From: DATFMP01 sp035266845
Lineage (GTDB): Bacteria; SAR324; JACQKK01
Assembly (NCBI GenBank): GCA_035266845.1
Contig: DATFMP010000090.1
Location: forward strand, 1 to 64,000
DNA length: 64,000 bases
Direction: 5' to 3'
Both the position numbers and the translations under genes were made by a program. Below, piece after piece: positions 54,412 to 63,798 of the stretch. Below the pieces are notes generated by a model, which was given only the letters and a program-made list of their open reading frames with translations, did not search any database and was not told where the DNA came from. Numbering within the stretch: position 1 is the stretch's first letter; each line of letters begins with the position of its first letter.

Positions 54412-55569
54412 CTACTTCACGAACAGCTTGCGCGGCACGTCGCAGAACAGCTCGCTGCTGTTGTCCGTGACGATGATGGTCTCGGAGAGGCCCATGCCGA
54501 ATTTCCCGGGCATCTGCAGCCAGGGAATGAGGTGGAAGGTCATGCTCTTGTCGATCTCCCGGTGGTCTCCCGCTTTGATGTCCAGGATGTGCCCCTCGCC
54601 CCAGTCCGGCGCGAACGCGATGCCGATGGAGTAGCCGCTGCGGGTGGCCTGCGTGCCGCCGAAGGAATAGCGGTCCAGTACGTAGCGGGACTGGGCGTCC
54701 ACATCGCCCGAGGAAACCCCGGCGTGGATGACATTCAGGGCGGCCACCATCGCGTCCTGGATCAGCCGCTCGGCCTCCAGGATCTCCGGCGGTGGATCGC
54801 CCACAAAGACCGAGCGCATCATGGCCACGTGGTAGCGGTGGTAGCAGCCGGCGACCTCGATGAATACGTTCTCGTTGGGCTGCACGCGGCGGCCCTCCCA
54901 CGTGGTGTGGCCCAGCGCCCCGCGCCAGCCCGAAGCCACGAAGGGCGACATGGCGGGGTACTCGCTGCCGGCCTTAATCATCGCGTAGTGAATCTCGGCC
55001 GCGATGTCGTTCTCCGTCACGCCCGGCGCCACGGCCTCGATGCCGGCCTTGATGCCCGCCTCCGTGGCCACGGAGGCCTTGCGCATCACGGCCAGCTCCT
55101 CGTCGGACTTGCGCAGGCGGCTGTTTTCCACCATGCCCGAGGCATCCACGAACGTGCAGTAGAGCATGGAGGAAAAGAGCTGCTCCTGCTCGTGGGCGCG
55201 GAAGAACCAGCTCTGCTTCTCGTAGCCGATGCGCCCCTGGTGCAGCTTCATCTCCCGCAGCGCAAAGCGCATCACCGTGATGGGGTCTTCCGTATCCGTG
55301 TAGTGCCGCGTGATGCCCACCCAGGTGCGGGCGTCCACGTTGGACTCCTCCAGCAGCCGCACAACCATGAACGGTTCGGCCTCCAGCGGCACCACCAGGG
55401 CCTGAAAGCAGAAGTAGCCCGTGGTCTGGTAACCGGTGAGGTAGAAGATGTTCTCCGGCGTGGTGCAGATGAAGGCATCCAGGCGGCGGCTTTCCATGCC
55501 GGCACGAATATCCGCCAGGCGGCGTTGGTATTCGTCCATGCTGAAAACCAGGTCGTCACGAAGACGCAT
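54412..55569 (-). CDS. M24-family creatinase-like protein lacking metal ligands
   Basis: A 385-residue pita-bread-fold protein. The N-terminal creatinase domain has RRLADIRAGMESRRLDAFIC and FYLTGYQTTGYFCFQALVV; the C-terminal M24 domain has IHYAMIKAGSEYPAMSPFVASG. In metallopeptidases the ligands include I-D-x-G and D-x-T-R-T; here the region reads FIEVAGCYHRYHVAMMRS, with Glu and Ala at the two Asp positions, and the last Glu motif is GLSETIIVTDNS. It is therefore likely a metal-free hydrolase, like creatinase, or like the ectoine hydrolase group. The substrate is unknown. ATG 55569 is preferred over an open frame that extends to 55830. Confidence 0.83.
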   Translation of the reverse strand: MRLRDDLVFSMDEYQRRLADIRAGMESRRLDAFICTTPENIFYLTGYQTTGYFCFQALVVPLEAEPFMVVRLLEESNVDARTWVGITRHYTDTEDPITVMRFALREMKLHQGRIGYEKQSWFFRAHEQEQLFSSMLYCTFVDASGMVENSRLRKSDEELAVMRKASVATEAGIKAGIEAVAPGVTENDIAAEIHYAMIKAGSEYPAMSPFVASGWRGALGHTTWEGRRVQPNENVFIEVAGCYHRYHVAMMRSVFVGDPPPEILEAERLIQDAMVAALNVIHAGVSSGDVDAQSRYVLDRYSFGGTQATRSGYSIGIAFAPDWGEGHILDIKAGDHREIDKSMTFHLIPWLQMPGKFGMGLSETIIVTDNSSELFCDVPRKLFVK

Positions 55570-56007
55570 GGAGTACTCCCGTATTGGCTTGGCACCCACG
55601 TGGTGGGCATAGGAGAAGGGTATGACAATCCTGCCGGGTTCCCCAAGCCGTGCGACATTCATACCACCCGCAGCCCGCTTGCCTTCGGCCTGCGGGTTTC
55701 CGGCGACGCGAAGGTCCTGCGCTGGGCCGCTTGAGGGGGCCATGGCGGCGGTTGCGGACCAATCCGCCTCTCGTTCGTTTCGTAAGCAGGTCCGCTTTCT
55801 CATTGCCGCGCAGGCGCGTAGGGTGTGCATTGCGTGCTGGCGCCGGGCCTGACCCGTTGCGTTGGCGTCACGCCATGGCCGCGACCATTCGGTCTTCGTC
55901 TTTACTTCGCTTGCAGCCTGCTGTCCGTTGCCGATGGGACGCCGGTCCGTTTTCGCCGCCTAGGGCGAGACGGGGGCGTGCATTGTTTTTTTTCGGCATC
56001 GGAGACC
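55570..56007. other. 438-bp divergent region between the M24 gene and the hybrid kinase
   Basis: No gene is seen. A run of T (GTTTTTTTTCGG, about 55984-55995) lies just before the kinase ribosome site GGAGACC. No inverted repeat longer than 6 bases stood out. Confidence 0.4.
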
Positions 56008-58443
56008 ATGAAGCACAGCGGCAGCATGCCGTCCCCGCGCCGCCAGGGTGAGCGCGAAGGGAGGGGCCCCGCAGCGCCGGCCCCGGCAGCGAAGGATGGG
56101 GACGAAGCACTGCACAACCGCGACGCGCTGTACCGCGACCTCGTGGAAGGTTCGCTGCAGGGCATCGTGATCCATCGCGACCGGCGCTTCCTGTTCGTCA
56201 ACCGCGCCTATGCCGAGGCGATGGGCTATGCCTCGCCGGAGGAGGTGCTCGCCCTGCCCTCCATGGACGTCGTGGTGGACGAGGCGGACCGCGAGCGGCT
56301 GCGCGACTATGCCGAGCGTCGCCTGCGCGGAGAGGAGGTGCCCGCCACCTACGAGGCAGTCAGCGTGCGCAAGGACGGCTCGCGTGTGGAGTTCATCGTG
56401 TACTCCCGCGCTATCCGCTGGCACGATGAGCCCGCCATCCAATCCACCCTGATCGACCTGACCGAGCAGAAACGGGCCCTGGCTGCTCTGCAGGCCAGCG
56501 AAGCGCGCTTCCGCGAATTGGCCGAAGGTTCGCTGCAGGGCATGGTCATCCACCGCAACCTGAAGATGCACTTCGCCAACCGCGCCTATGCCGAGACGAT
56601 GGGCTACGACAGCCCGCAGGAGCTGCTGGCGTTGCCCAGCATGGAGGTGCTGATGCCGCCCTGGGAGCGCGAGCGGCTCCCGGTGCTGGCGGCGCAGCGC
56701 ATCATCGGGCACGGGGTGCCGGCGGGCTACGTGGCCGACGCCCTGCGCAAGGACGGCAGCATCGTCACCTTCCGCGCCTACTCGCGCGTGGTGGATTGGA
56801 TGGGCGAGCCGGCCATCCAGACCACGGCGATCGACATCACCGAGCAGAAGCGGGCGGAAGAAGCCCTGCGACAGAAGGAGTGGGAGCTCTCTCGCGCTCA
56901 GCAGGCAGCCAACATCGGCAGTTGGCACATGCAATTGCGCGACGGCACCCTGCGCTGGTCCGAGCAGACCTTCCGCATCTTCGGGCAGGATCCGGACCGT
57001 TTTGCCCCCAGCTTTGAGGGATTCCTGCGCTTGGTGCACCCGGACGATCGACGCCTCTTCCATGCACTGCCCCCGCCAGACCCTGCCGAGGGCGGGCGTC
57101 GTACCACGGAGTATCGCATCCTGCGCCCGGACGGTACCGTGCGCACCGTGAAGAACATCGGCGAGGTGCTGAGCAGCGCCACGGGCGAGCCCGAAGCCGT
57201 GATCGGCACCGTGCAGGACATCACGGAGCGCAAGGCCACAGAGCACCGCCTGATGCAGGCCCAGAAGATGGAGGCGGTGGGGCGCCTTTCCGGTGGCGTC
57301 GCGCACGACTTCAACAACCTACTCACGATCATCCACGGCAATCTGGAGCTGGCGCTGCTGCAGGTGCAGGACCAGCCCTGCGTGCAGCACCTGCTGCAGA
57401 GCGTACTGGAGGCCGCACAGCGGGGCGCCGAGCTGACTCGCCTGATGCTGGCCTACTCCCGACGCCAGCCGCTGACACTGCAGGTGGCGGACGTGCAGCG
57501 TATTGTCGATAGCGTGGGCAGCCTGCTGCGCCGCACGCTGGGCGAGGGCATCGAGCTGGAGCTGGTGCGTCCGGACCAGCCGCTGTGGCCGGTGCTGGTG
57601 GATGCGGGCCAACTGGAGAGTGCGCTCATCAACCTGGCGGTCAATGCCCGCGATGCCATGCCCAGGGGTGGCCGGCTGGCCATCGAGGCCGGCAACGTGC
57701 ACCTGCCCGACGCACCCGTAGAGACCGATGGGGCTGCGCCGGATGTTCCGCCCGGTGCTTACGTGGCGATCGCCGTGCGCGATTCCGGTGCCGGCATCGA
57801 GCCGGCGCTGCTGGACAAGGTGTTCGAGCCATTCTTTACCACCAAGGAAGTGGGCAAGGGCTCCGGGCTGGGCCTGAGCATGGTCTACGGATTCATCCGC
57901 CAGTCGGGTGGGCAGATTCGCCTGCAGAGCACGCCGGCCCAGGGCACCGCGGTCACGCTGTTCCTGCCGCGTCACGAGGCAGCGGCCATGCCCGTCACGC
58001 CCGCCGGGCCGAGCGAGGCCATCGCGCCCAGAGCACCGGTCCGCGGCACGGGCCGCGTACTGGTGGTGGAGGACGAGCCGGAAATCCGTCGTCTCGCCGT
58101 GCATATCTTCAGCGATCTCGGTTTCGAGGTCACCGCCGTGTCGGACGCCAGCCACGCGCTGGCGCAGCTGGCCGATGGCGAGCGTCCGGATCTGCTGTTC
58201 ACGGACATGGTGCTGCCTGGGCGCATGAGTGGCCTGGAACTGGCCGATCATGTGCGCAGCCAGTCCCCCCAACTGCCTGTGATGATCGCCACAGGCTATG
58301 TGGAGAATCTGGAAGCACTGCAGAGCCGTCGCGCGCAGGGCTTCATGCTGGTGGAGAAGCCCTATTCGGGCTCCGTCATCACCGAGCGCCTGCGCGGCTG
58401 CGGTCTGTTGGGCAATCCGGCCGATCCAGTCCCGGCGGGCTGA
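56008..58443 (+). CDS. Multi-PAS hybrid histidine kinase
   Basis: An 811-residue cytoplasmic sensor, without transmembrane segments. Two closely similar PAS domains come first: EGSLQGIVIHRDRRFLFVN and EGSLQGMVIHRNLKMHFAN, a clear internal duplication. A third PAS/PAC follows (NIGSWHMQLRDGTLRWSEQ). The dimerisation domain carries the phospho-His H433 in GGVAHDFNNLL, then the ATPase with NLAVNARDAMPRGG, DSGAGIE and GSGLGLSMVYGF, and a C-terminal receiver with D733 in LLFTDMVLPGRM. The autophosphorylation and receiver make it a phosphorelay hub; the ligand for the PAS domains is unknown. ATG 56008 has GGAGACC upstream; the open frame before it is not domain-like. Confidence 0.93.
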   Translation: MKHSGSMPSPRRQGEREGRGPAAPAPAAKDGDEALHNRDALYRDLVEGSLQGIVIHRDRRFLFVNRAYAEAMGYASPEEVLALPSMDVVVDEADRERLRDYAERRLRGEEVPATYEAVSVRKDGSRVEFIVYSRAIRWHDEPAIQSTLIDLTEQKRALAALQASEARFRELAEGSLQGMVIHRNLKMHFANRAYAETMGYDSPQELLALPSMEVLMPPWERERLPVLAAQRIIGHGVPAGYVADALRKDGSIVTFRAYSRVVDWMGEPAIQTTAIDITEQKRAEEALRQKEWELSRAQQAANIGSWHMQLRDGTLRWSEQTFRIFGQDPDRFAPSFEGFLRLVHPDDRRLFHALPPPDPAEGGRRTTEYRILRPDGTVRTVKNIGEVLSSATGEPEAVIGTVQDITERKATEHRLMQAQKMEAVGRLSGGVAHDFNNLLTIIHGNLELALLQVQDQPCVQHLLQSVLEAAQRGAELTRLMLAYSRRQPLTLQVADVQRIVDSVGSLLRRTLGEGIELELVRPDQPLWPVLVDAGQLESALINLAVNARDAMPRGGRLAIEAGNVHLPDAPVETDGAAPDVPPGAYVAIAVRDSGAGIEPALLDKVFEPFFTTKEVGKGSGLGLSMVYGFIRQSGGQIRLQSTPAQGTAVTLFLPRHEAAAMPVTPAGPSEAIAPRAPVRGTGRVLVVEDEPEIRRLAVHIFSDLGFEVTAVSDASHALAQLADGERPDLLFTDMVLPGRMSGLELADHVRSQSPQLPVMIATGYVENLEALQSRRAQGFMLVEKPYSGSVITERLRGCGLLGNPADPVPAG

Positions 58444-58560
58444 TCGCGGACGGACGCCACAGCCCCGCGCTTTCCCCTGCTGTGCCAATGCGGTATGGCC
58501 AGGGGGTGGAGGCAGCGCGCCTCCGCCTCACCGCAACGCCGCACCGAGAGCGGGGTCCCC

Positions 58561-59748
58561 ATGAAGATCACCCGGATCGAATCGCTGCACGCCGACGCTG
58601 GCTGGCGCGTGTTCTCCTACCTCAAAGTCTCCACGGACGAAGGCATCACCGGCTGGGCCGAGTACAACGAGAGCTACGGCAGCCGTGGTCTCAGCGCCGT
58701 GATCGCCAAGCTGGGCGAGCGCCTGATCGGCCAGGACCCGCGGCCCACGGAGCGCATCTTCGCCGAGCTGTACGCCGTGACGCGGCAGGCCGCCGGGGGC
58801 GTGAACGCCCAGGCCATTGCGGCCATCGAGAACGCCCTGCTCGATATCCGCGCCAAGGCGCTCGGGGTGCCGGTGTATGCCCTGTTTGGCGGCCCCGTGC
58901 GCGATCGCTTCCGGCTTTACTGGTCGCACTGCGGCACCTACCTGCTAGAGCACGCGGACAAGGTGGGCCAGCCTCCGCTGCGCTCCCTGAAGGACGTAAA
59001 GGCGTTGGGGCGCCGCGTGGCGGAGTCCGGCTTTACGGCGCTCAAGACGAACATCCTCGTGTTCGACGAGAAACCCTGGCTACACATGCCCGGCTTTGCC
59101 CGGCGCGGCGAGCCGCCCGAGCTGAATGCGGAGCGCCACGTCATCGATGCCCTCGTGAAGCTGATTACGGCCTTTCAGGCGGGGGCCGGGCCCGGCGTGG
59201 AGATCCTGCTCGACCTAAACTTCAACTTCAAGACCGAGGGCTACCTGCGCGTCACGCGGGCCCTGGATGAGCTGGGCCTGATGTGGTTCGAGATCGACAG
59301 CTACGATCCGCGCGCCCTGGCCCACATCCGCCACAGCCTGAAGACGCCCGTGGCCTCGCTGGAGTCCCTGCACGGCATCCGCAGCTTCGTGCCGTTCTTC
59401 GAGCAGCAGGCCGTGGACGTGGCCATCGTCGACGAGATTTGGAATGGCGTGGCGCAGTCGGTAAAGATCGCCGCCATGGCCGAGGCGTACGAGGTCAATG
59501 TGGCGCCACACAACTTCTACGGGCACCTCTGCACGCTGCACAGCGCGCACCTGTGCGCCGCCGTGCCCAACTTCCGCATCATGGAAATCGACATGGACGA
59601 CGTGCCCTGGAAGAACGACCTGGTCACCGAGCCCCCGCGCATCGAGAACGGTTACCTGCTGCTGCCCACGGGCCCCGGCTGGGGCGCGGACGTGAACGAG
59701 GAGGCCGTGCGCGCCCATCCGCCCAAGGGTCCCGGCGGGCCAGTCTAG
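58561..59748 (+). CDS. Enolase-superfamily enzyme, mandelate racemase/muconate lactonizing group
   Basis: A 395-residue protein. The N-terminal capping domain begins ITRIESLHADAGWRVFSYL; the barrel has a base-type Lys in TALKTNILVF, metal ligands in LLDLNFNFKTEG (Asp), MWFEIDSYDP (Glu) and the ASLESLHG strand (Glu), and the His in NVAPHNFYGHL. Such enzymes abstract a proton alpha to a carboxylate, usually dehydrating sugar acids or racemising. Placed after the hybrid kinase, it may be a regulated carboxylate-metabolism enzyme. ATG 58561 follows GAGCGGGG. Confidence 0.9.
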   Translation: MKITRIESLHADAGWRVFSYLKVSTDEGITGWAEYNESYGSRGLSAVIAKLGERLIGQDPRPTERIFAELYAVTRQAAGGVNAQAIAAIENALLDIRAKALGVPVYALFGGPVRDRFRLYWSHCGTYLLEHADKVGQPPLRSLKDVKALGRRVAESGFTALKTNILVFDEKPWLHMPGFARRGEPPELNAERHVIDALVKLITAFQAGAGPGVEILLDLNFNFKTEGYLRVTRALDELGLMWFEIDSYDPRALAHIRHSLKTPVASLESLHGIRSFVPFFEQQAVDVAIVDEIWNGVAQSVKIAAMAEAYEVNVAPHNFYGHLCTLHSAHLCAAVPNFRIMEIDMDDVPWKNDLVTEPPRIENGYLLLPTGPGWGADVNEEAVRAHPPKGPGGPV

Positions 59749-59764
59749 GCTGTGTTTAGAAAAG

Positions 59765-59945
59765 CACTCTAGCCGTGGGGGCTTCGCCCCCATATCCCCA
59801 CCAGGGAGCGGGGCTCCCTGGACCCTATTTGTGATCGAGACCGCGTCGGCTATGGTCTGGGTCCGTATTGGGGGCAGCGGGGGCCCTCGGCCCCCGCGCT
59901 GGAATTCTTTTGTTTTTCAAGCGGCCCAGCCGCTTGAAAACCCAT
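59765..59945 (-). repeat. Dispersed intergenic repeat, copy B (inverted relative to copy A)
   Basis: Read on the minus strand it repeats the modules of the element at 5597-5780 in the same order, with small differences. No gene is seen in the surrounding 238 bases. Its left-hand module in this copy is a full 12-bp stem (see the hairpin at 59914-59940), which is degenerate in copy A. Confidence 0.75.
59914..59940. terminator. Bidirectional terminator-like hairpin inside repeat copy B
   Basis: TTTTCAAGCGGC and GCCGCTTGAAAA form a perfect 12-bp stem around a CCA loop. T-rich sequence precedes it and A-rich arms flank it, suiting termination in either direction. Confidence 0.6.
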
Positions 59946-59986
59946 CCCCAAACACTACTTAAGTTGCCGGGACCGATACCGGCGGC

Positions 59987-61219
59987 ATGGACGCGATGCT
60001 GACGCTCTGGAACGCGGCTCTGGCGCTGGTGTTGGCCGCTTGGCTCGTCATGGCGTGGCTGCTGTGGCTCACGCAGTGGCGCACACCCACGCTGGAGGCG
60101 CTGTCGGCTGCCGCGCCCGCGACGGACTGGCCGCTGCTCTCCGTGATAGTGCCCGCCCGCAACGAGGCAGCGCACGTGGAGCGCGCGGTGTCCTCCCTAC
60201 TGGCCCAGGACTACCCGACGCTGGAAGTGGTCGCGGTCAACGACCGCTCGGAGGACGACACGGGCGCGATCCTTGCGCGCCTGGCCGCCGCCGAGCCGCG
60301 CCTGACCGTGCTGCACGTGGAGGCGCTCCCCCCCGGCTGGCTGGGGAAGAACCACGCCTGCTACCTGGGGGCCGCCCAGGCGCGCGGTGCGCTGCTGCTC
60401 TTCACCGATGCCGACGTGGTGTATGCCCCCGGCGCCCTGCGCGCGGCGGTGGCCTTTCTCCAGCAGCACGGGCTGGGTCATCTGGTGGCCGCGCCGCGGC
60501 TGGTGACGGGCGGCTACTGGGAGCGCGCCTTTCAGACCACCTTTGCCGTGTACTTCGCGTTGCGGTTGCGCCTATGGGCGCTGCGCCGCCCGGGTTCGGC
60601 CGCCTATGTGGGGATGGGGGCGTTCAACCTGGTGCGCCGCGACGCCTACGATCGCGTAGGCGGACACACGCGGCTGGCGCTGGAGGTGGTGGACGACGTG
60701 AAGCTGGGCCTGCTGCTGCGGCGCGGCGGCGTGCCCCAGGCCTTGGTCAGCGCGCGCGATCTTCTCTTCGTGCGCTGGCAGGCGGGCTTCTGGGCCAGCC
60801 TGCGGGGCTTGCTGAAGAATGCCTTCGCCGATGCGGACTTCGGCTGGGGGCGGGTGTTGGGCAGCGCGGCCCTGCTGTTGGCGCTGGGCTGGCTGCCCTT
60901 GGTCGGGCTGGGCTATGTGCTGCTGGTGGCTCCGCCCGGCATGGCGGGTGTCACCTGTGCCCTGGCACTGGCGGGGATCGCCGTGCCCGCGCTGCTGCTG
61001 GGTGTGGGTGCGCGGCAGGCGGCGCAGGGAAACGGCCTGGAAGGCCTATCCTTTCCCGTCACGCACTTGGCGCTGGCTGGGGTGCTGCTGTTCAGCGCCG
61101 CGCTGGCCACGCTCCGGGGCGAGCTCATCTGGCGGGGCACCGTCTATCCCCTGGCCACGCTCCGGGGCGGTGCCGTGCGGCCGCGCGATCTGCCCCGCCG
61201 CGGCGCCGTAGGCTGGTAG
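59987..61219 (+). CDS. Membrane glycosyltransferase family 2
   Basis: A 410-residue processive or lipid-linked glycosyltransferase. One N-terminal membrane helix (LALVLAAWLVMAWLLWLTQW) is followed by a GT2 catalytic domain: LLSVIVPARNEAAHVERAVS, the Asp in VAVNDRSEDDTG, PPGWLGKNHACYLGA, the D-x-D of FTDADVVYAPG, EVVDDVKLGLLL and RWQAG in place of the Q/RxxRW motif. Several C-terminal membrane helices follow (AALLLALGWLPLVGLGYVLL). This architecture resembles HpnB/CrtQ-type enzymes that glycosylate hopanoids or carotenoids, but the acceptor is inferred only. Confidence 0.87.
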   Translation: MDAMLTLWNAALALVLAAWLVMAWLLWLTQWRTPTLEALSAAAPATDWPLLSVIVPARNEAAHVERAVSSLLAQDYPTLEVVAVNDRSEDDTGAILARLAAAEPRLTVLHVEALPPGWLGKNHACYLGAAQARGALLLFTDADVVYAPGALRAAVAFLQQHGLGHLVAAPRLVTGGYWERAFQTTFAVYFALRLRLWALRRPGSAAYVGMGAFNLVRRDAYDRVGGHTRLALEVVDDVKLGLLLRRGGVPQALVSARDLLFVRWQAGFWASLRGLLKNAFADADFGWGRVLGSAALLLALGWLPLVGLGYVLLVAPPGMAGVTCALALAGIAVPALLLGVGARQAAQGNGLEGLSFPVTHLALAGVLLFSAALATLRGELIWRGTVYPLATLRGGAVRPRDLPRRGAVGW

Positions 61220-61250
61220 CGCCCAGGCCACGATCGGCGGCCGGCGGCGC

Positions 61251-61742
61251 TCAGGCGGCGTTTCCGGCCAACTCCAGCGCTTCCTGGAGGTCCCGCGCTT
61301 GGCTGGGCGAGAGCCGCTCCTCCAGCAGCTTCAGGTACACTTCCTCCTCCTTGGCGAAGTGCAGCTTCACGATGGCGTACAGGCCGTACAGCACCCGGCG
61401 CAGCGACTGGGCCTGGGCCGGCGTGATGGCACCGCCCTCGATCTCCCTGCGCAGCTCGCTCAGCTCGTCAATGAGGCGGCCAATCTCCACGTGGTCGCGG
61501 CTCATGGTGGCGGTCGCCTCCGGTGCCCCCAGGGTGCGGCCCACGGTGGGATAGAGCGCCTGCTCCTCCACGTACGCGTGGTCCAGCAGGTGGCTCGTGA
61601 GGAAACCGTGCACCGCGCCCACCCGTTCGATCAGCGCCGCGTTGCTGCCGGGCTCGATCGCGTCGGCCAGGGCCAGGACGTGCTCCAGGTGCGGGAGCAA
61701 CTGGGCGTGCTCATCTCGCAGGGTTTGAATGACCGATGCCAT
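61251..61742 (-). CDS. Hemerythrin domain protein
   Basis: A 163-residue single-domain four-helix bundle binding a diiron site. Ligand-type residues are His in LRDEHAQLLPHLEHV, His and Glu in HLLDHAYVEEQALYP, His in MSRDHVEIGRLID and His/Glu in KLHFAKEEEVYLKL. Such proteins bind oxygen or store and sense iron and oxidants. ATG 61742 follows GGGAAG. It is convergent with the GT2 gene. Confidence 0.9.
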   Translation of the reverse strand: MASVIQTLRDEHAQLLPHLEHVLALADAIEPGSNAALIERVGAVHGFLTSHLLDHAYVEEQALYPTVGRTLGAPEATATMSRDHVEIGRLIDELSELRREIEGGAITPAQAQSLRRVLYGLYAIVKLHFAKEEEVYLKLLEERLSPSQARDLQEALELAGNAA

Positions 61743-61918
61743 GGGACTTCCCTCCACGCTGAGGCTGGGAGGACGCGCCGGGCGGAGCCTTGCGTCCAGG
61801 GCGGACGGCACCGCGTCGCGTCGTCTGAGTCCATTGTAGCCCCGCGGCGCCCGCCGGCCAATGCGCGAAGGTGGGCGGGGCGTCGGCGGCCGCGTGGCGG
61901 CGGCACCCAGGGCGGCGC

Positions 61919-62929
61919 TCAGCCGCCCTTGTTTCCGCTCACACGGGTCAGCACGCCCGGCACGAAGGGAGTGGCGGCGACGGCCTGAAAGCCGGCCGCG
62001 CGAAAGTAGCCCTGCACCTGGCCCACCGTGTGCGCCTTGCCCGCGCTGCCGTGGATGACCTCGGAGAGCCCCCACAGGGCCGGGTCGAGCGGCCCGCGGC
62101 GGTCGTCGTCCAGCATCTCGCCCACCAAGTGCATCTCGCCACCCGGCAACAGGGCATCATGGGTCTTGCGAACGACGAGCTGGATCGTCTCCTCGTTGTA
62201 GATGGGCAGGTTGCTGGCCATCACCACGGCATCGCAGTCCGTGGGGAACGCGTCGCGGGTGAAGTCCCCGGCCATCACATCCACCCGCCCGGTGGCTCCG
62301 TTGGTGGCGATGAACTCGCGCGCGACCTCCACCACCGGCGGCAGATCGAACACCACCGCGCGCAGGCCGGGGTAGGCGGCCGTGGCCGCGATGCTGTACG
62401 CGCCCGAGCCCCCGCCCAGGTCCAGCAGGCATCGCCGTCCGGCCAGGTCCACCTGCCGCGCGAAGCGCCGGCCGGCGCCCATGCCGATGCTGTAGGTGGC
62501 CTCGTGGTAGGCCCGGGCCTGCTCCACGCTGAGAGTGTCGTACTTGCCCAGCGTGCGTGGGGGTGCCTGGTTGCGCAGGTGCTCGCCCAGCCGGAACCAT
62601 TCCGGCACGTCCGGGCGGGTGAAGCGCAGCCAGGGCCCGGCGTAGCCCGGCTCGCCTCGCACGCCGAAGCGCACGACGTCCGGCGCGTTGCGCAGGCGCT
62701 CGCCATCGCGCTCCAGCAGTCCCAGCGCCACACAGGCGGTCACGATGCGCTCGGTATTGAGCGGCGTGATGCCCAGCGCGGCGGCCAGCGCGGGCTCCGT
62801 GTCGGCACCGCGGGCCACGCGGGTGAACAACTCCAGGTCCAGCGCCGCATACAGCACGGCGGTCTCGCAGTAGGCGCGGGCCAGGCGCTGCAGGCGGGTG
62901 GTATCGGGACGGCCGCTGCGCTCGCTCAT
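61919..62929 (-). CDS. SAM-dependent O-methyltransferase-like protein
   Basis: A 336-residue methyltransferase with an N-terminal winged-helix dimerisation domain (YCETAVLYAALDLELFTRV) typical of plant-type/actinobacterial O-methyltransferases, and a Rossmann domain with the SAM motif LLDLGGGSGAYSIAATA, the acidic VVFDLPPVVEVA and AGDFTRDAFPTDCDAVVM. The catalytic His of O-methyltransferases is not obvious. It overlaps the SDR gene by four bases (ATGA), indicating a coupled pair. The substrate is unknown. Confidence 0.87.
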   Translation of the reverse strand: MSERSGRPDTTRLQRLARAYCETAVLYAALDLELFTRVARGADTEPALAAALGITPLNTERIVTACVALGLLERDGERLRNAPDVVRFGVRGEPGYAGPWLRFTRPDVPEWFRLGEHLRNQAPPRTLGKYDTLSVEQARAYHEATYSIGMGAGRRFARQVDLAGRRCLLDLGGGSGAYSIAATAAYPGLRAVVFDLPPVVEVAREFIATNGATGRVDVMAGDFTRDAFPTDCDAVVMASNLPIYNEETIQLVVRKTHDALLPGGEMHLVGEMLDDDRRGPLDPALWGLSEVIHGSAGKAHTVGQVQGYFRAAGFQAVAATPFVPGVLTRVSGNKGG

Positions 62930-63798
62930 GGGGTGTCGCCCTCCTCGGTACGGAAGTAGGCCGGCTTGCCCAGGGGCCAGTATTCGCCCCAGACGTGGGA
63001 GCCGCCATCCACCGGCAGCACCACGCCGGTGACGAAGCGGGCCGAAGGCGCGGCGAGGTAGGCGCAGGCCTCGGCGATGTCGTGTACGTCGCCCAATCGG
63101 CGCATGGGGTTGTGGTCAAAGTACGGCCGCGCCGAGGGCGGATAGTGCTTCAGGCCCGGGCTGGCGATGATCCCCGGCTCCACGCAGTTCACGCGGATGC
63201 GCAGCGGCGCCCACTCCACGGCGAGGGTCTGCGCGAGGGCCTCCGTGCCCGCGCGGGCGGCCTTGGTGTGCGCGATGCCGGGCGTGGCGCGGTTCACCAC
63301 CGCCGTGATGTTGACGACGCAGCCCGGCTGATCGTGGGCCTGCCAGCGCTGCGCTGCGCCCTGCATCATGAACCAGGAGCCGTAGAGGTTCGTTTCCACC
63401 ACGGCGTGCCAGCCTTTGGGCGTGATCTCCGTGGCGGGCAAGGCGAACTGTCCACCCGCGTTGTTGATGAGCACGTCCAGCCGCCCATAGCGCTCCCACA
63501 CGGCGTCCAGCAGTGCGCTCACCTGCGCGGGGTCGCGCACGGTCATGGCCCGCGTAAAGCAGGGGATGCCCAGCCGGCCCAGCGCGGCCTCGTACTCCGC
63601 CAGGTGCTCCGCGTTGCGGCCGCAAGCCACCAGCGTGGCCCCCAGCCGCCCAAAGAGGACGCTGATGGCCAGCCCGATGCCCCCGGCGCCGCCCGTGACC
63701 AGCACCACCTGCCCCTCGAACAGCCCCTCGCGGAACACAGTGGGCAGTGCGGCCAGCGCCTCGGGCGTACGCGCGGCGTAGGGATCGGTGTCGCTCAT
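62926..63798 (-). CDS. SDR-family enoyl-CoA reductase-like protein
   Basis: A 290-residue SDR with the coenzyme motif VTGGAGGIGLAIS and NNAGG. The usual Y-x3-K catalytic pair is absent: the aligned segment is HTKAARAGTEALAQTLA, with Thr and Arg at those positions, as in peroxisomal trans-2-enoyl-CoA reductase-type SDRs, which it also resembles in NCVEPGIIASPG. That would make it an NADPH-dependent enoyl- or dienoyl-CoA reductase. ATG 63798 is preferred; the open frame to 63900 is not conserved. Coupled to the methyltransferase by a four-base overlap. Confidence 0.83.
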   Translation of the reverse strand: MSDTDPYAARTPEALAALPTVFREGLFEGQVVLVTGGAGGIGLAISVLFGRLGATLVACGRNAEHLAEYEAALGRLGIPCFTRAMTVRDPAQVSALLDAVWERYGRLDVLINNAGGQFALPATEITPKGWHAVVETNLYGSWFMMQGAAQRWQAHDQPGCVVNITAVVNRATPGIAHTKAARAGTEALAQTLAVEWAPLRIRVNCVEPGIIASPGLKHYPPSARPYFDHNPMRRLGDVHDIAEACAYLAAPSARFVTGVVLPVDGGSHVWGEYWPLGKPAYFRTEEGDTP

